A program made the position numbers and the translations under genes. Shown one piece after another: positions 13,925 to 27,086 of a stretch of 64,000 bases of DNA. The stretch's first letter is position 1. Every line of letters begins with the position of its first letter. The notes beneath the pieces are model-generated. The model searched no databases, had not been told where the DNA came from, and saw only the letters and a list, made by a program, of their open reading frames with translations. The DNA comes from Linyphia triangularis (Eukaryota; Arthropoda; Arachnida; Araneae; Linyphiidae). The DNA lies in assembly GCA_963978545.1 (NCBI GenBank), contig OZ021723.1:95834002-95898001 (forward strand), read 5' to 3'.

Positions 13925-16162
13925 TGGGTCATTCCATGTCAAATCAACACGGCTCCCAACCCGACCCCTTTAGAATTTCATGAAATTTGGTTCACTTATT
14001 AGATTCATAGAGAAAAGAAAAAATGTCAAATATTAGGTTTGAATCTCGTTTGGTTTCCAAAATATAGAGTTTCAAAAATGGACTAAAAGTGCAAAATTTC
14101 GTAATTCTTGCTTTACATATTTGTGTATAATTTTTTACCTAATTATCATAAAATATTGATTTTGGTGTAAAAAGAAAGAAAGAGATTTGATCTTTCTAAT
14201 GATATATTATTTATGTGTATTTGTTTAAATTTTAATTTTAAGGTCAAATAATTTGACCTTTGACCTTGAATATCTCAAAAAAAGGGTATTTTTATTTTTT
14301 TCAAAAAAATATATATTATTCCTACATCAATTCTCTACACAAATATATTGGTCTCATTTCGGGACCGCAATGGGATGCCAAGTTATAAATTTCAATCGTA
14401 ACTGTAGTCCCACTCTTATCCTACAAAAACAGTTTATATGCAAATGGCTTTTCCTTTTAAAATATCTTTATATACATGTAATGCAAATAAAACTTTAGCC
14501 TTAATTATTAGCTAAAAATTACAATTATTTACCTTTGATTTGTTATAACTTTTTAACTTTAATAGCAAAAACTAATTGTTTACTTATACATTAAAAAAAT
14601 TACATTTTTCAGCATTGCATTAAGTATGCAAACATCGTTTGCTGTAAAATTAAAAGACATGACATGGATAATTGGTAATAATGAGCTTTTGAGATAATTA
14701 TTTAAAAGGAATGTTGCATGCAATCAGAAATATTTGTTCATACAAATTATTTGGAAAAAATCATATTTTGAAATTAGAAATTATTATCATATTATAAATA
14801 CTTACAATTTTTTTATTAATACATTATCTTTAAACTATTGTTGAAATTAATTTATCAGATGCATAAGTAACTTCCTTACATATGTAACTTCTATTAATTA
14901 TTGTGACTCTTTTTCACTTGATTCATTGCATATGTAAGTATTGATTTTATAATTTCTTTTTTTGTTTGACTTTTTTTTCGACCATGGAATTAGAATACAT
15001 TTTGCACAGAAGTTGGTTGATAGAAATGGGTCTGAATGCATGAAATTTTTGAGTACCTGGAATAGTTCGGGCGATTAAGAATTGTTTCTGAAGGAAGATT
15101 TTTTTCTCTTTCATACTGTAAGGAAGTTACATATGCAATCTGCATTCCTTCAATATTGGCAGTTGCCTATTCAAATAACTATCGAGAAGTCATTATCTGA
15201 TCTTTATATGGGCGCTGCAAACTGGCTTGAGCGGCTAGCTTTTTTATGGTACCTCCAATGCCATCTGAAACTCCTTTACAGTGGTACCTTTACCATTATA
15301 CGTCAACAAATCATTATAATCCTTTTAGTTAATAATGCAGAGTATGCTTAGTAATTCATATAACAGGTACTTTTTCTACTCATGTTTAGAAATTTAAAAA
15401 CATTTGAAATTAATTTACTATTTAAAAAAAAAATCCTTTGATTTTTGCGTTCTAATATCTAACAGAAAACTTCAAAAGGGGATATATTCCCTTATACTTT
15501 CCCCTGGCTACGCCATTGAATAAAAAAACCAAGATGAAAATCTTCACCATTTCCTTCTTCACCTTTTGAAAACTAGTCAATTTACACTCAATTCCCTGTA
15601 TATTCGACTGCATTAGGATATGCGAATACGGGATTCTTCAGTTCGCACTTAAAGACGATTATTGCGTGAAATTAAGGACAAGAATTCACATTTGAATTTA
15701 TATTTTGGAATCCCATTGCAGTCCCATTATGAAACTAACGTATTTGTGTAGAGAATTAATGTAAGAATAATATATATTTTAAAAAATAAATAAAAATACC
15801 CTTTTTTTAGATATTCAAGGTCAAATCATTTGACATTAAAATGAAAATTAAAAAAAATATCCATAAATAATACATCATTAGAAAGATCAAATCTTTATCT
15901 TTTTTTTGACACCAAAATCAATGTTTTATGATAATTAGGGACAAAATTATAACCAGATATATAAAGCAAGAAATGCGAAATTTTGACCTTTTGGCCAATT
16001 TTTCAAGCTCTGCATTTCAGAAACCAAACGATATTCACACCTAATATTGGCCCTTTTTTCTTTTCTCTATAAACCCAACAAGTGAGCAAAATTTTATTGA
16101 ATTCTGAAGGGGTCGGGTTGAAAATGTCACTTTTTTGTGTTGATTTGACATGGAATGACCCA
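13925..16162. mobile_element. 2.24-kb inverted-repeat DNA element inside the minisatellite
   Basis: The left end is TGGGTCATTCCATGTCAAAT and the right end is its exact reverse complement. The arms remain alignable for about 450 bp: the left arm to about 14,380, the right arm from about 15,700. Landmarks such as TCTCTACACAAATA and AAATTATTTGACC pair between the arms. Element ends are flanked by TATA on both sides (13921-13924 and 16163-16166), consistent with a TATA or TA duplication. Removing the element restores the AATTAATATA-type minisatellite unit. The interior (14,380-15,700) shows no transposase; an 89-codon ORF at 15,082-15,351 is unrecognised. The superfamily cannot be fixed, though a TA target would suggest IS630/Tc1/mariner. 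Confidence 0.85.
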
Positions 16163-16300
16163 TATACTTAAAAATTTATAAATTAATGTATATTTAAAAG
16201 TATGTAAATAAGGGTATATGTAAATAAATGTACATGTACATTAACATATCTGTAAAATACGTAAAATTATGCATATGGAAACATATGTAAATTCATGTCC
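16163..16300. repeat. Degenerate minisatellite, right part
   Basis: The same ATGTAAATTAATGTATATTTAAAA units continue on the far side of the inserted element and fade out near 16,300. Confidence 0.8.
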
Positions 16301-16439
16301 AACCGGGAGATATACTTCTGATATCTCCGATAGAACAAGTATATCGTCAAGTTGACTTACAACTTAATATACTACAAGGGATAGTAAATAATTCACAAAA
16401 AACTAATGAGTTTGATACAAAATAGGTTATCGCTCTTGT

Positions 16440-16987
<548 letters not shown>

Positions 16988-17210
16988 GAGGCATAGATTA
17001 ATTAATTCTTCCCATGTAGCGAAATAATTTCCTTCATGCATTTTCTTGCATAGTTTTCTTTATGAAGCGTAAGAAAATATACCATGAAGACTTCTTGATT
17101 AGATATAAGGAAAATTAATGTTCATTGCTATTGCAAAATTTTATTTCATTTTGATTAAATAAACTGAAAAAGAACGTTGTACAATACTTATACTTTACAT
17201 TTTATTCTGG

Positions 17211-17283
17211 TGGCTGAATGGCGTGGTGCGTAGAGTTTTTTTTTTGCAACCTAAAGGTTCCTGGATCGATTCCAGGGAACTTC
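17211..17283 (+). tRNA. tRNA-like sequence, pseudogene or SINE head
   Basis: An A-box-like TGGCTGAATGG is followed about 50 bp later by a perfect T-arm: stem CCTGG and CCAGG around the 7-base loop ATCGATT (B-box-like GGATCGATTCC). The middle is disrupted by a T run, no convincing anticodon arm forms, and no acceptor stem closes. I call it a tRNA relic or SINE head, not a working tRNA. Confidence 0.35.
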
Positions 17284-17289
17284 TTTTTT

Positions 17290-18351
17290 TTTTTTTTTAG
17301 TTTTCAATTTGGAATATTTTGCTATTATGTGAATTTTATTAATTTTATTTTAAAAGTAGTGTGAGGTATCGTATTATTCATGTTAAATATAAAATGCAAA
17401 GTAAATATTGATTTTTATTTTGACTTTTTAGATTTAGTTTACTCAACGTTTTTAAATTCATATTCACTACTTAATCAGAAAATTACTTCTACATAAGAAA
17501 TTTTAACAGGTCCCTATAGAATTTCAGGAAATTATTAAAATATGTTACAACATATTTTTTTATAACATGCATTTTTAATATTTTGTTTCACAAAAGTGGT
17601 ATTTCTTATAGCAAAAATGAAAATATTAATAATAATAATAAAACTTTAGCATATAAAACTGCACTTTAAATCATTATGATACATATTTAAAAATAATTTG
17701 TGTAATAAATATTATACATAAAATAGATAAGAATACAATACTATTAAGTTTATAAATAACGATTCTTTTCCAAAAATTTATATTTTCTTAGACAAAAATT
17801 CGTAGGAAAAAAACTAATTATTTTTGAAATTTGCCTACTGTTCGCATTAATTATTATTTTTAAAAGAATTCCAGTAACATATTAAAAATTATACATCACA
17901 CATAGCTAAATTCTCGTATCCTAAATAAATTATTTTTCTTCAGCATTTTCATCTAAAAGCCCTGAATAAATGAAAAAATTATCGCCTTTGCTATCCCAAA
18001 GCAAATTACTGCCGATTTTCCCTAGAGAATCCATTTCCATCTCGCAGTTGCACGCCTCCGGCGTCGAAGACACACCTATGCAAGATTTCTATAGGGAGAA
18101 AATTGCAACTACCCCTCCGCGAGTGAAATTGCACTTGCAGTGGAAACAGTGCAGCAAGTTCCTCCCACGTGGACACTTACCTTTAGTTTCAATTACTTTA
18201 ATATTATTTTGCTAAACTAATGTTGTTTTCTCTTTCCTTAGTTATAAGAAAACCATGTCAATGAAATGAGTGAACTTACCTCCACTGTTCAGAGCTATTT
18301 TGTCTACTGCATTGATTCTGTGCATGTAAAACTACTTGTCTGTGTATTACT

Positions 18352-18392
<41 letters not shown>

Positions 18393-19930
18393 CCAATTGT
18401 AATATGGTATTCTAGATCCTATGCCTCATTAACAGTCCTTTATCTGCAGAATTATTTTTGGGAAGACATCAACTGTTTGCTGAATTGCTTTTACATGTTT
18501 TTTTTTAAACAAAAATACAGCACACCAAACTTTCAAGAAATCACAGATTTGTTTTGAGTTTTAACCAAAATTAAAATTCAATAAACTAGAATCAATATTT
18601 GTGATAAATAATATTCATGCGTCCTCTAAATTAAAAGTATGTTTTAAATTTAGGGTCAAATCCATACAATTATGATCAATTATAACATGATTTTCAAATA
18701 TGAGGTAAATATGGGGAATGGGGGTAAACAAGGGGTTTACTTCGTTTTCTTATGCAGTAAATTTATTTCACTTCCGTTTAAATACCGTCTTAGCTCGCAT
18801 CAGACTTTTATACTAAATGTATGTTCACTGTTCTAACAATAAAATGAAGTATTTAGTTGTTATATGAATGACAATCAATTAAGTAAGTGTCAGTCTACTT
18901 TTTCCAGATGTTAATAGAATTGTAATTAATTTGATGATATTTTAGTTATGGATGCTCTTGAACGTGGCCGTCTTATGACGCAATTCTAATATTTAAAATT
19001 AAAGAAGGGAAGTTATGAGCTGCTCATCTATCTTCCTCATCCAGTATTAGCCGCAAAACAGATTTTTCCAATTATGAGAGATAGACAATGAAGAGGTAAA
19101 TGAACTTTTTATATACATTTAAATTGTATGAAGAAAACATAATGGGATATTTATTCAGTAATTCCATTTCATTCAAATCTATCGGAGTCATCACTGGCAT
19201 TTTTTTCAGTTTTATGTTTCGGAGAGATGAATGGAAGTAGCTTCATTAAAATTCTACTCTATATCCTATTTAGGATTCAGAGTCAATAAAAAAAAATAAT
19301 CCAAGCCTCTGATGAGATACTTTGTATGCGACAGTATAAAATCATAGAGAAAAATTCTAGAAACATGATTTTTTGTCATATACTCATGCGGTATTCATTG
19401 AAATTCCCTTGTTACAGGAAATGGTTTTGAACTATCTTTTCTCATGTAAATATGGAGATTTTCTTTTGAGAGTTTCTATATCCTCTAGCTATGGAAGTTG
19501 AAGCCAGACAACTTTTTTCAAGAAATGTCAGTGTATTGTAGAAAAATTATTTCGAATGGTTATGAATAATTTTATGACTTTTTTGATGATATAGAAATAC
19601 AATTGATAGATCACGCATAATTATTTGTACATAAAGCGTTTATAGATTGAAACACGCAGCGAGAAGTGATTAGAATTGTGTTTTTTAACGTGAGGTAGGG
19701 GTCAAACTATTAAGAAACTTTAACTGATTTTATATGATTGAAAATCCAACAATTAGCATTACAATTGTTACATTATTACTCGACTTTTTGCTTGAATTAA
19801 GTGGAAGGGGTCTGAAGACTAGGTTATCAAAAGGTTCCATGGATGTTTAATGCCGCATTGAAATGAACAGTTTTTAGGTTAAATTCGAAAACCAAAATTA
19901 GACCCAAAAGGGTTGGAGGGAGAAGAAAAA
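17290..19930. other. AT-rich DNA, no supported gene
   Basis: A less AT-rich patch lies at 17,985-18,185, with an 81-codon plus ORF (17,970-18,215) showing no motif. On the minus strand, consensus-like splice donors (GTAAGT) occur near 18,178 and 18,279, but no supported exon goes with them. A poly-T run lies at 18,354-18,386. Nothing else is recognisable. Confidence 0.4.
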
Positions 19931-20099
19931 TACCTAATTTGCATAAATAACATAATTAGCAGAATAAAATAATAAAAAATACAGAATACATAATAGAAAA
20001 TACCAAAATTATAGATTACATAATAGACAAAGTATACATAATTAATTTTACAAAGTTAACATAATTATACTACATGCAATTAAGAATACAAAAAATATA

Positions 20100-20340
20100 A
20101 TGTTTGCCGAGGAGTACTGGAATAATACAATATACAAACTTTACAGAAGCTTACTAGAATAATACAATACAATATACAAAGTTTACAGAAGCGTACTGTA
20201 ATAATACTATATACAAAGTTGATACAGAGTTTGATAAAGAAGCATACAGGAAAAATACAACACATAATTCAAAGTTTACAGAGCTGTTAAAGTTCACAGA
20301 ATCTTACAGAAATAATAGAATGCATAACCCTAACTGACAA
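20100..20340 (-). repeat. Degenerate tandem repeat next to the CR1-like fragment
   Basis: Units on AATACAATATACAAAGTTTACAGAAGC recur four to six times with drift. On the minus strand this lies just 3' of the retrotransposon coding relic at 20,436-20,740, so it may be that element's 3' untranslated region. Confidence 0.5.
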
Positions 20341-20435
20341 AGTTTATAGAATCCCACAGCATGCAATAATAAATAACCTTTTTAATCAATATAGTACACT
20401 AAGTTACCCAAATTAAATGCAAACGCATTTTACAG

Positions 20436-20740
20436 CAAAAGATTTAAGCTACTTACCTAGCCAGTGTAATACAATCATTGTCCATTGATGACATCCAGTG
20501 CATATCTAATTTATTTCTTAGAACTCCTTTCACTGACGGAATTTATATTTGCAGGCAAATCACTCCAATCTTTGATTAGATTATTGTAAAAATAGTGTTT
20601 TCTCTCTTCACTATTAAATTGAGACTTGAATAATTTGTAAACATTTCCTCGTGTCCTATTGTCAGTGACAAACTGTAATCCCTTAACTTCCCCCATTGTA
20701 AAAAATTTATTCAACTGAATCGAATTCCCTCATGCCTTTC
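20436..20740 (-). pseudogene. CR1/L2-like non-LTR retrotransposon, C-terminal pol fragment
   Basis: The minus-strand reading frame contains RTRGNVYKLFKSQFN then SEERKHYFYNNLIKDWSDLP. This is the conserved tail found after the reverse transcriptase domain in CR1/L2/Rex-type pol proteins (Thr-Arg-Gly, Arg-x-x-Phe-Phe/Tyr, Trp-Asn/Ser-x-Leu-Pro). After SVSE a one-base shift moves the frame. In the shifted frame the expected ending VLRNKLDMHW is readable and continues to a stop near 20,436-20,440. The upstream part, including the catalytic palm, is missing. The copy is 5'-truncated and frameshifted. Confidence 0.8.
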
Positions 20741-21567
20741 TTTTCTGTTGACTGTTACCTGAAATTTGAATATAAACGTGATTCAAGTAACGCTGAAGAG
20801 TAATTGAATTATGGACTAGTGAATAGCATATTTTAAGGACATAAACTTTATTTGTCATAAACATAAGCATTATGCTTAATTAGATGCAAATATTCCACCA
20901 CACAAAACAAATAATATGTAGCAAAAATTCAGTAAATACATGGAAAATAAGAATAAGAAGAAAATTACACTAATGGAAATAGTTTGTAAAAATTTAAGAG
21001 AAAAAAAATTCTTGCTAAACATATCAAATATGAAGTAATACATTTTCAAATTTTAATGAAACATACTTTACATATTTAGATTTAAATATTAGAAACAAGA
21101 AACTGACTACAACTGTTCAAGTTCCATAATACTTAGTTTGATTTAAATAATTGGCTTTAATAATATTTTATGTTTCTTTTGAAATTCTATACAAAGGGAT
21201 TTAGTTTCTTTGTTATATCAGGTCACCGTTTCGTCATTTGGAAGGATTTTAGAAATCCTTTTCCGGTAAAAGGAATTTTAAGTAGTTTACATAACATAAA
21301 ATATGACTTTGGTTTTAACATATTTTAAGATTTACTTGATTTATACTTGTGTTTGATTTTCTATATAATGTGGACTAAAATTTCATGAATTTGTTAAATT
21401 ATTTATTCAAAATATTTTAAATAATGATTAATCTATTAGTTTTGCTTTTGTTTTATATAATATTAGTTTGCTGCAAAGTTATTTGGCAAAATAATTCATT
21501 TAACTAGGTCAAATACATATTTATAAGTCAGCGGGACACGGTCGTACTCTACAACAAAGTTAGATAA
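20741..21567. other. No recognisable feature
   Basis: Very AT-rich, with no coding or repeat structure that I can support. Confidence 0.4.
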
Positions 21568-21575
21568 GATTGGAA

Positions 21576-21913
21576 CATCGATATAAATAAACAACAGGAT
21601 AGACTGCTTAACGCTGGTAAAATGAAGCCGTTGCCAGATGCTGTTGGTGGGATAAAAAATACGGATTGTCGAGAATTGAAAAAAAAATTATTTTAGGTTG
21701 TACACAGCAGAAATGTCAATAGTAGACCTTAATTAATAATAATGTGCAAAAAAATATATACTCTAGCATTTTACAAGGTTTTTCTCATTTCCATCCAACT
21801 ATAAAAGTGAACTGTGATTGGTTAATCTTCCCACCAGCTTCTCAATCCCCGGCGCGTTTTTCTCTTTGCATTGAAAATGGAGCAGTCTATCCAGTTGTTT
21901 ATCTATATCGATG
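21576..21913 (+). mobile_element. MITE M8, copy 1, with 8-bp target duplication
   Basis: The element is 338 bp with terminal inverted repeats CATCGATATA-AATAAACAACAGGATAGACTGC and the matching reverse complement at the right. It is flanked by the identical 8-mer GATTGGAA (21568-21575 and 21914-21921). An 8-bp duplication fits hAT, P or Merlin-type elements. The termini do not show the classic hAT CA-G pattern, so I leave the superfamily open. ORFs across it (21,744-21,938 and 21,799-22,032) are not genes. Confidence 0.92.
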
Positions 21914-21921
21914 GATTGGAA

Positions 21922-22842
21922 GGGGTGAAGGCATATAGTGGGAGATCTTAAGATGTAAAGGCTGTTCATTCGGTTGAATATAAATATGTTGCTTGTTCTG
22001 AGGGATAATTTATAGTTTGCTCTACGATGCAAGATTACAAATTGTTATTATTAATAAAAAATAAGTATCAAATGGTCATTAATTTTTTTATTATTATTTA
22101 TTAAGATGTTAACTAATAGGAAAATATTTATTACTAGAGCAGTTTATCCTATTATATCTAGAATAATCGGGTGCACTCTGTCTAGTTAAGTAGTTTAGTT
22201 TACATTGTTCTGGCTGTTAATTTCTGCCACTATGAAGTGGTTATTACACCTAAATACGCCTCGTGATTTTGAACTACGATAAAATTAGGAGGTCAAAACC
22301 TTATCGCGTATACTTCTCTCTCCAACCCCACTATACCAAAGAGGTGACACTGAGGCACAATTTAATGTGCGCTCGATTCCCGTTATGGTAACCACAGTTG
22401 CTAGCGTTTGGTACCGTTTAAAAGTTATATATATAGGTATGTGAATTTTTCAATTAAATTGATTTTTTTTTTATAAACATATAGTTTATTAAAACCGAAA
22501 TAATTAACGAAACGGAAAAAGATACAAACTATGAACTGATACAGCAAACAAAATTGGCCTCAAGCATTGCTTACAAATGGGTGTGTTCATAATTTTTATC
22601 CTTTTCTGCACACCGCCAGTATGCGTAGGTATTGTGCTTCTTTATAATTTATTTAACTTGCATTTGATTGAGAATGTCATAAACCGTTATAAATGCATTC
22701 TGTATCTTCATCCAAAGAATTATAATCATAACCATTATTATTTTGCCCTTTGTCTAAATATGCTATTAAGTTCAATGATGCAAATAATTCCCTTCACGAT
22801 CTGAAGAAGCTTTTTTTGGTACAGTTTTGAACCCATTTATCT
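21922..22842. other. Spacer between two MITEs, no supported gene
   Basis: AT-rich. A short TA-rich patch lies near 22,430. The 75-codon plus ORF at 22,577-22,804 is hydrophobic but has no recognisable motif. Confidence 0.4.
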
Positions 22843-22850
22843 GTAAGAAG

Positions 22851-23187
22851 CATCGTTACAGATAAACAACTGAATAGACTACTCGGATGTCAATGCAAGG
22901 AGAAAAACGAGCCGGTGATTGATGATGATGGTTGGACGATTAACCAATCACAGTTCACTTTTATTGTTGGGTGGGAATGTGAGAAACCTTGTAAAGTGCT
23001 AGAGTAGAAATTTTTTGCCACACTATTACTAATTAAGGTCTACTATTGACATTTCTGTTGTGTACAACCCAAAATTTTATTTTTAATCTTCGGCAATCCA
23101 TATTTTTTTTATCAACCCAATGGCAACTGGCAACGGCTTTAGTTTCCCAGCGTTAAGTAGTCCATCCAGTTGTTAAACTATATCGAA
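22851..23187 (-). mobile_element. MITE M8, copy 3 (inverted, diverged)
   Basis: The body matches copies 1 and 2 on the opposite strand, including the shared AACCAATCACAGTTCACTTT and CCTTGTAAAGTG blocks and the TAATTAAGGTCTACTA block. The 8-mer GTAAGAAG flanks it perfectly (22843-22850 and 23188-23195), although the right terminal bases are damaged. Confidence 0.88.
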
Positions 23188-23195
23188 GTAAGAAG

Positions 23196-24516
23196 TCACA
23201 ATAACTGAATAGCATGCTGCCATTCTTTTGTAGTGAATGACTTTCGTTTTTGTGTGGAATCACAAAAACGAAAACAACAGCACAGATAAATTCGATAGTT
23301 TTTAACAATTCGATAATTTTTTTTTTTATAAACTTACAAGTTATGAAAATATCAAATATAAAAGGACATTCATCTTAAAACATGCAAGTCAACATACAGC
23401 TTCATATAAATCGTTAATGTGACATTTTCCATGGCATGTGACATCTGCAACGCGACAAAGAAGCCTTATTCTGCTCTGTCCCACTGTGCCCTATTGTCGT
23501 ACCCTATTCAATTGAATGATAAATTTCTAATTTTCACGGAAGGAATTCGAATCGTTTATAAACTGAAAACGTGTTTCACCAGTTTTTTAAATATTTTTTT
23601 TTTTTTTAATTTAATTTTTGTTACTTTTCCTGGCAGAACGTACATTACTTAAATTGCTGCTAAGACTGTATTTTTTTCCGAACTGTTTTTGTACTGTGAC
23701 ATTCTCCGAGTTTACATTTTGTTTGAATTATGCAAGCATCCATAGTTTTGCAAGTGCTAGCCCCTTCCCCCCCAAAAAAGTTTCCCTTTGGTTATTTTTC
23801 CCGTTCTGATTCGGGAAAACAAACATCAAACACTTTTAAAACAAATATTGGAATTTGCTCAATTCAAGAAAATATACGCCCAATAGCTACTTTCATTTCA
23901 GTTTAAAAAAAATACAAAAAGTTTTAATATGAAAAAGAAATTCTGTTGCCGAAACCCGATTCATCAACAAAATAAATTACAAAACATACACTGGTCGCAA
24001 AGAAACCCGTTTTGCTCTGTATAAAATAAGTTCTTACAGATTCAAGAGGACTAAATCACGCAACCCTATTCTGAAAGTGAAAGAAATAACATTACCTCTC
24101 CCACTCTCAGTTTATTTATCACACTAAACTGGCAGTCGGTAATAGCGGCTCAAAAGATACGGAGGAAATACATTGCTTGGATACTGAAAATTGAAGTGCA
24201 GATACAACTGAAAGAGATAAATAAGTCTATAGAGATAAATAATCCATCTTCAGGCCTTATTTGAATTGATATTCACAGGATGCACGTTTCTGCAAATATT
24301 TTTCATTTGGGGAATGGGTACTCAGAATAAGATAAGCCATGAATGATATTAAAAAGAACACTGCACAACTCAAAATTGGGGGGGGGGGAGGGAAATACTA
24401 AAAAAAAAAGGTGTTAGGATTTTTGTTGATGTGAACATCTTAGAGAAGAGGATAGTACTTCCTTGAAGAGATTACGTCGTTTTGTATTTAGTAAAAATTT
24501 TTTTGTTAGTAATGAG
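23196..24516. other. No supported gene
   Basis: Two overlapping Phe-rich ORFs at 23,419-23,809 have no motif. An 11-bp G run lies at 24378-24388. Confidence 0.4.
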
Positions 24517-24518
24517 CT

Positions 24519-24985
24519 GAGATTTTATAAACTGAGTATTGATCTAAGTATTGCAAGCTTATTGAGGCTTTTTTCGCCATAATAATCGCCATAACTTTTT
24601 CGTATTTCTATACATTTAAAAAAAAAGTATCAGAAATCTATTGAAAATACCACTTATTTATCGCTGACATTCATATTAAACAAGATGCAAAAAAAAAAAA
24701 AATACCAATTTGGCATCGTGTTGGCTTGTTTTTAGCTTGTTTTAATGATCTGGGATTTTAAAAACTGAGTATTTTTCTAAGTATTGCAAGCTTATTGAGG
24801 CTTTTTTCGCCATAATAATCGCTATAACTTTTTTACATTCCTATACATTTAAAAAAAAAGTATCAGAAATCTATTGAAAATACCCCTTATTTACCGCTGA
24901 TATTCTTATTAAATAAAATGCAAAAAAAAAATACTTATTTGGCATCGTGTTAGCTTGTTTTAGATCCTCTGTTACCGCCTGCTGA
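24519..24985 (+). repeat. Tandem duplication, about 233 bp unit
   Basis: Two near-identical units start at GATTTTATAAACTGAG (24,521) and GATTTTAAAAACTGAG (about 24,754). Each runs through GCAAGCTTATTGAGGCTTTT and TTTGGCATCGTGTT-GCTTG. They differ at only a few sites and in A-run length, so the duplication is recent. Confidence 0.9.
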
Positions 24986-24989
24986 AAAT

Positions 24990-26174
24990 TGACTTTTGAT
25001 CAATTGATGAACGTTCTCTCACCACATGACAGACTGCTATTAGCAAGGCAAATAGGTTTCGCTTCAACTGTAACTGAAAAACTCAAATCTTTTCAAAATA
25101 TCTTCTTTGATGTAGTTAGGAACTATCCCCACAGGATTTTACCTTTTTTATTCATATCTTTTATCACGCCCCCCCCCCCCCCTCACCTTTGTATGTTAAA
25201 CTTCATCATACTCTCTCCCCATCTGTCGCGTTCTTTTTCCAATAATACGAATTCAGTACGTAATAGATAACATATACATATGCTGAAAGTTCAGAAACAA
25301 AGCACTAAGGTAGAGATGATATTAAAAATTTTAGCTTACAACTTTCATTCGCTGCCCTTCAAAGTTGAATGTGGGGATTTATGACAACTTTGCTGACTCT
25401 ACAGTCAAGCTGTTTAACATGTATTTTTTTTTTAATAAAAATATGAGTTTTCTTATACAAAACTGAAACGACTCCAACAGCTCAACTACGCTGAAAAATA
25501 TCACTCGAAGTTTGCCATTTCCGATGTGAGAAATTGTAAACCAGCCGTTGTTACAGATTCAACGTGATTGGCCTATCACCTTCAATGCTCTATAAAATTT
25601 TCTGAAACTTTTGAAATGTTGATTCACATTTTTAAAATTGAAACATTTATTTATAAGATAGGAAGGAGGGCAAAACAATAGTTTTGTGATGTTTTTGACT
25701 TGTTCATTTAAAGAAAAAAATGTACATTTTGTAACGATGCTCCAGTTTTGCCTAGGATTGTCCAATCTCCCAAAACACCTGTTTCAACATTAGCCAATAC
25801 TGCTGTATTACCTGAGGAGCAATAAAATAAAGTGTTATTTATAAAAATACAAAAATGCTGACTAACATGTACAAAATTCATCTTGGTTATTATAATTATT
25901 TCTCGATTTTGTAGTAAAAACTAAGAATAAGAGTTAAATACAACTTGATGTTTTGATTGTTATTAGCTATCTATAATTATTCTATGCACACAAAATTAAC
26001 TCCGATACTAATTTCACTTTATAGTTAAAACGCAAAAAATTTGCTTAATTTGTAGAAATTTACCATCCTAATCGGAAGCTATACGTTTTATTTTTCTGAA
26101 TTTGTGCTTGTTTTTTTTTATTCTATTCATTTTTTTCTTTCAATTACCCTATGTGTAATATAGGGTACTTAAAG
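24990..26174. other. No supported gene; one repeat fragment
   Basis: A 14-bp C run is at 25169-25182. Segment 25,725-25,825 resembles 46,165-46,255 (shared AACATTAGCCAATACTGCTGT and GGA-AATCT blocks), an unclassified dispersed repeat. Confidence 0.45.
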
Positions 26175-26176
26175 TA

Positions 26177-26378
26177 CACTGTTAAAAATTTTGTTCCACC
26201 TTGTACCAAAAATTGGTTCCCATTTAGTTGCAACCAACATTTGGTACTTAGTTTCACGATTTAATGATGCTTATTGTCCGAGGTAGCACCATTAAATCGT
26301 GAAACTAAGCACCAAATGTTGGTTACATGAAATGGGAGCGAACTTTTGGTGCAAGGTGGATGCCAATTTGTAACAGTG
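26177..26378. mobile_element. Foldback MITE, 202 bp
   Basis: The arms of about 90 bp pair almost throughout: CACTGTTA at the left end and TAACAGTG at the right, then CACCTTG-ACCAAAA, AACCAACATTTGGT and TAGTTTCACGATTTAATG with their complements. Only a short loop (about 26,265-26,288) is left. TA flanks both ends (26175-26176 and 26379-26380), consistent with a TA target duplication of IS630/Tc1/mariner type. Confidence 0.85.
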
Positions 26379-26399
26379 TATAGTATTCGGTCAAATTCA

Positions 26400-26755
26400 T
26401 TCCCCTCCCTTTTTTTTTGGGGGGGGGGGATTTCTCTACGTTTTGGAGCATTCTTAGTTCAAAAGAGTGATATAGAAAAAATGTGTGTCTGTGGGCAAAA
26501 TAACTACCGAATTGATTAAAATACGTTGTTCAAATTTTGTGTACAGGTTAGCAGTAGTCATACCTGTCTATAAAGTTTTGGTCAAAATAGCGCATGCACA
26601 TATGATAACTGCAACTGAATTTTTTTTTTCTTTTTTAGTAATTGCCAAAAACCGGCTTTAACGATTTTGATCAAAATCGATGTGGTAATACATTTAAGGG
26701 TGTTTTAAATATCTCCACCTCTAAAATTCCCGTAGAAGTGCTATAAAGGCATCAC
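26400..26755 (-). repeat. Dispersed repeat D, copy 4
   Basis: On the minus strand it carries the ATTACCACATCGATTTTGAT, ATGTGCATGCGC and CCAAAACGTAGAGAAATC blocks of the family. It keeps the outer end CACCTC-AAAAT seen also in copy 1. It abuts MITE M8 copy 2. Confidence 0.65.
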
Positions 26756-27086
26756 CATCGATATAGATAAATACCTGGATAGACTGCTTATCGCTGGGAA
26801 ATGAAGCCATTGCCAGATGCAATTCGTGGGATAAAAAACATGAATTGCCGAGGATTGAAAATAAAATTTTGGGTTGTATACAGCAGAAATGTCATTAGTA
26901 GACCTTAATTAGTAATAATGTGCAAAAAAATATGTACTCTAACACTTTACAAGGTTTTTCGCATTCCCATCCAACTATAAAAGTGAACTGTGATTGGTTA
27001 ATCACACCAGCTTCGCAATCCCCGGCCCATTTTTCTCTTTGCATTGACAATGGAGCAGTCTATCCAGTTGTTTATCTATATCGATG
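26756..27086 (+). mobile_element. MITE M8, copy 2
   Basis: 331 bp, with termini CATCGATATAGATAAATACC and TTATCTATATCGATG. Flanking 8-mers are GGCATCAC (26748-26755) and GGCATAAC (27087-27094), one mismatch. It is highly similar to copy 1 throughout, including the GTGAACTGTGATTGGTTAAT block. Confidence 0.92.

Noticed and set aside
17211..17283. Functional tRNA gene
   Set aside because: The T-arm is perfect, but there is no closed acceptor stem and no acceptable anticodon arm, and a T run disrupts the middle.
18178..18320. Two consensus-like splice donors on the minus strand and a possible 37-bp exon at 18,280-18,316
   Set aside because: The exon would be tiny, the acceptor is weak and no coding similarity is visible. 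Donor-like GTAAGT hexamers are expected by chance in 64 kb.
21744..22032. Two ORFs of 64 and 77 codons
   Set aside because: They run through MITE M8 copy 1 and its edge, and show no protein motif.
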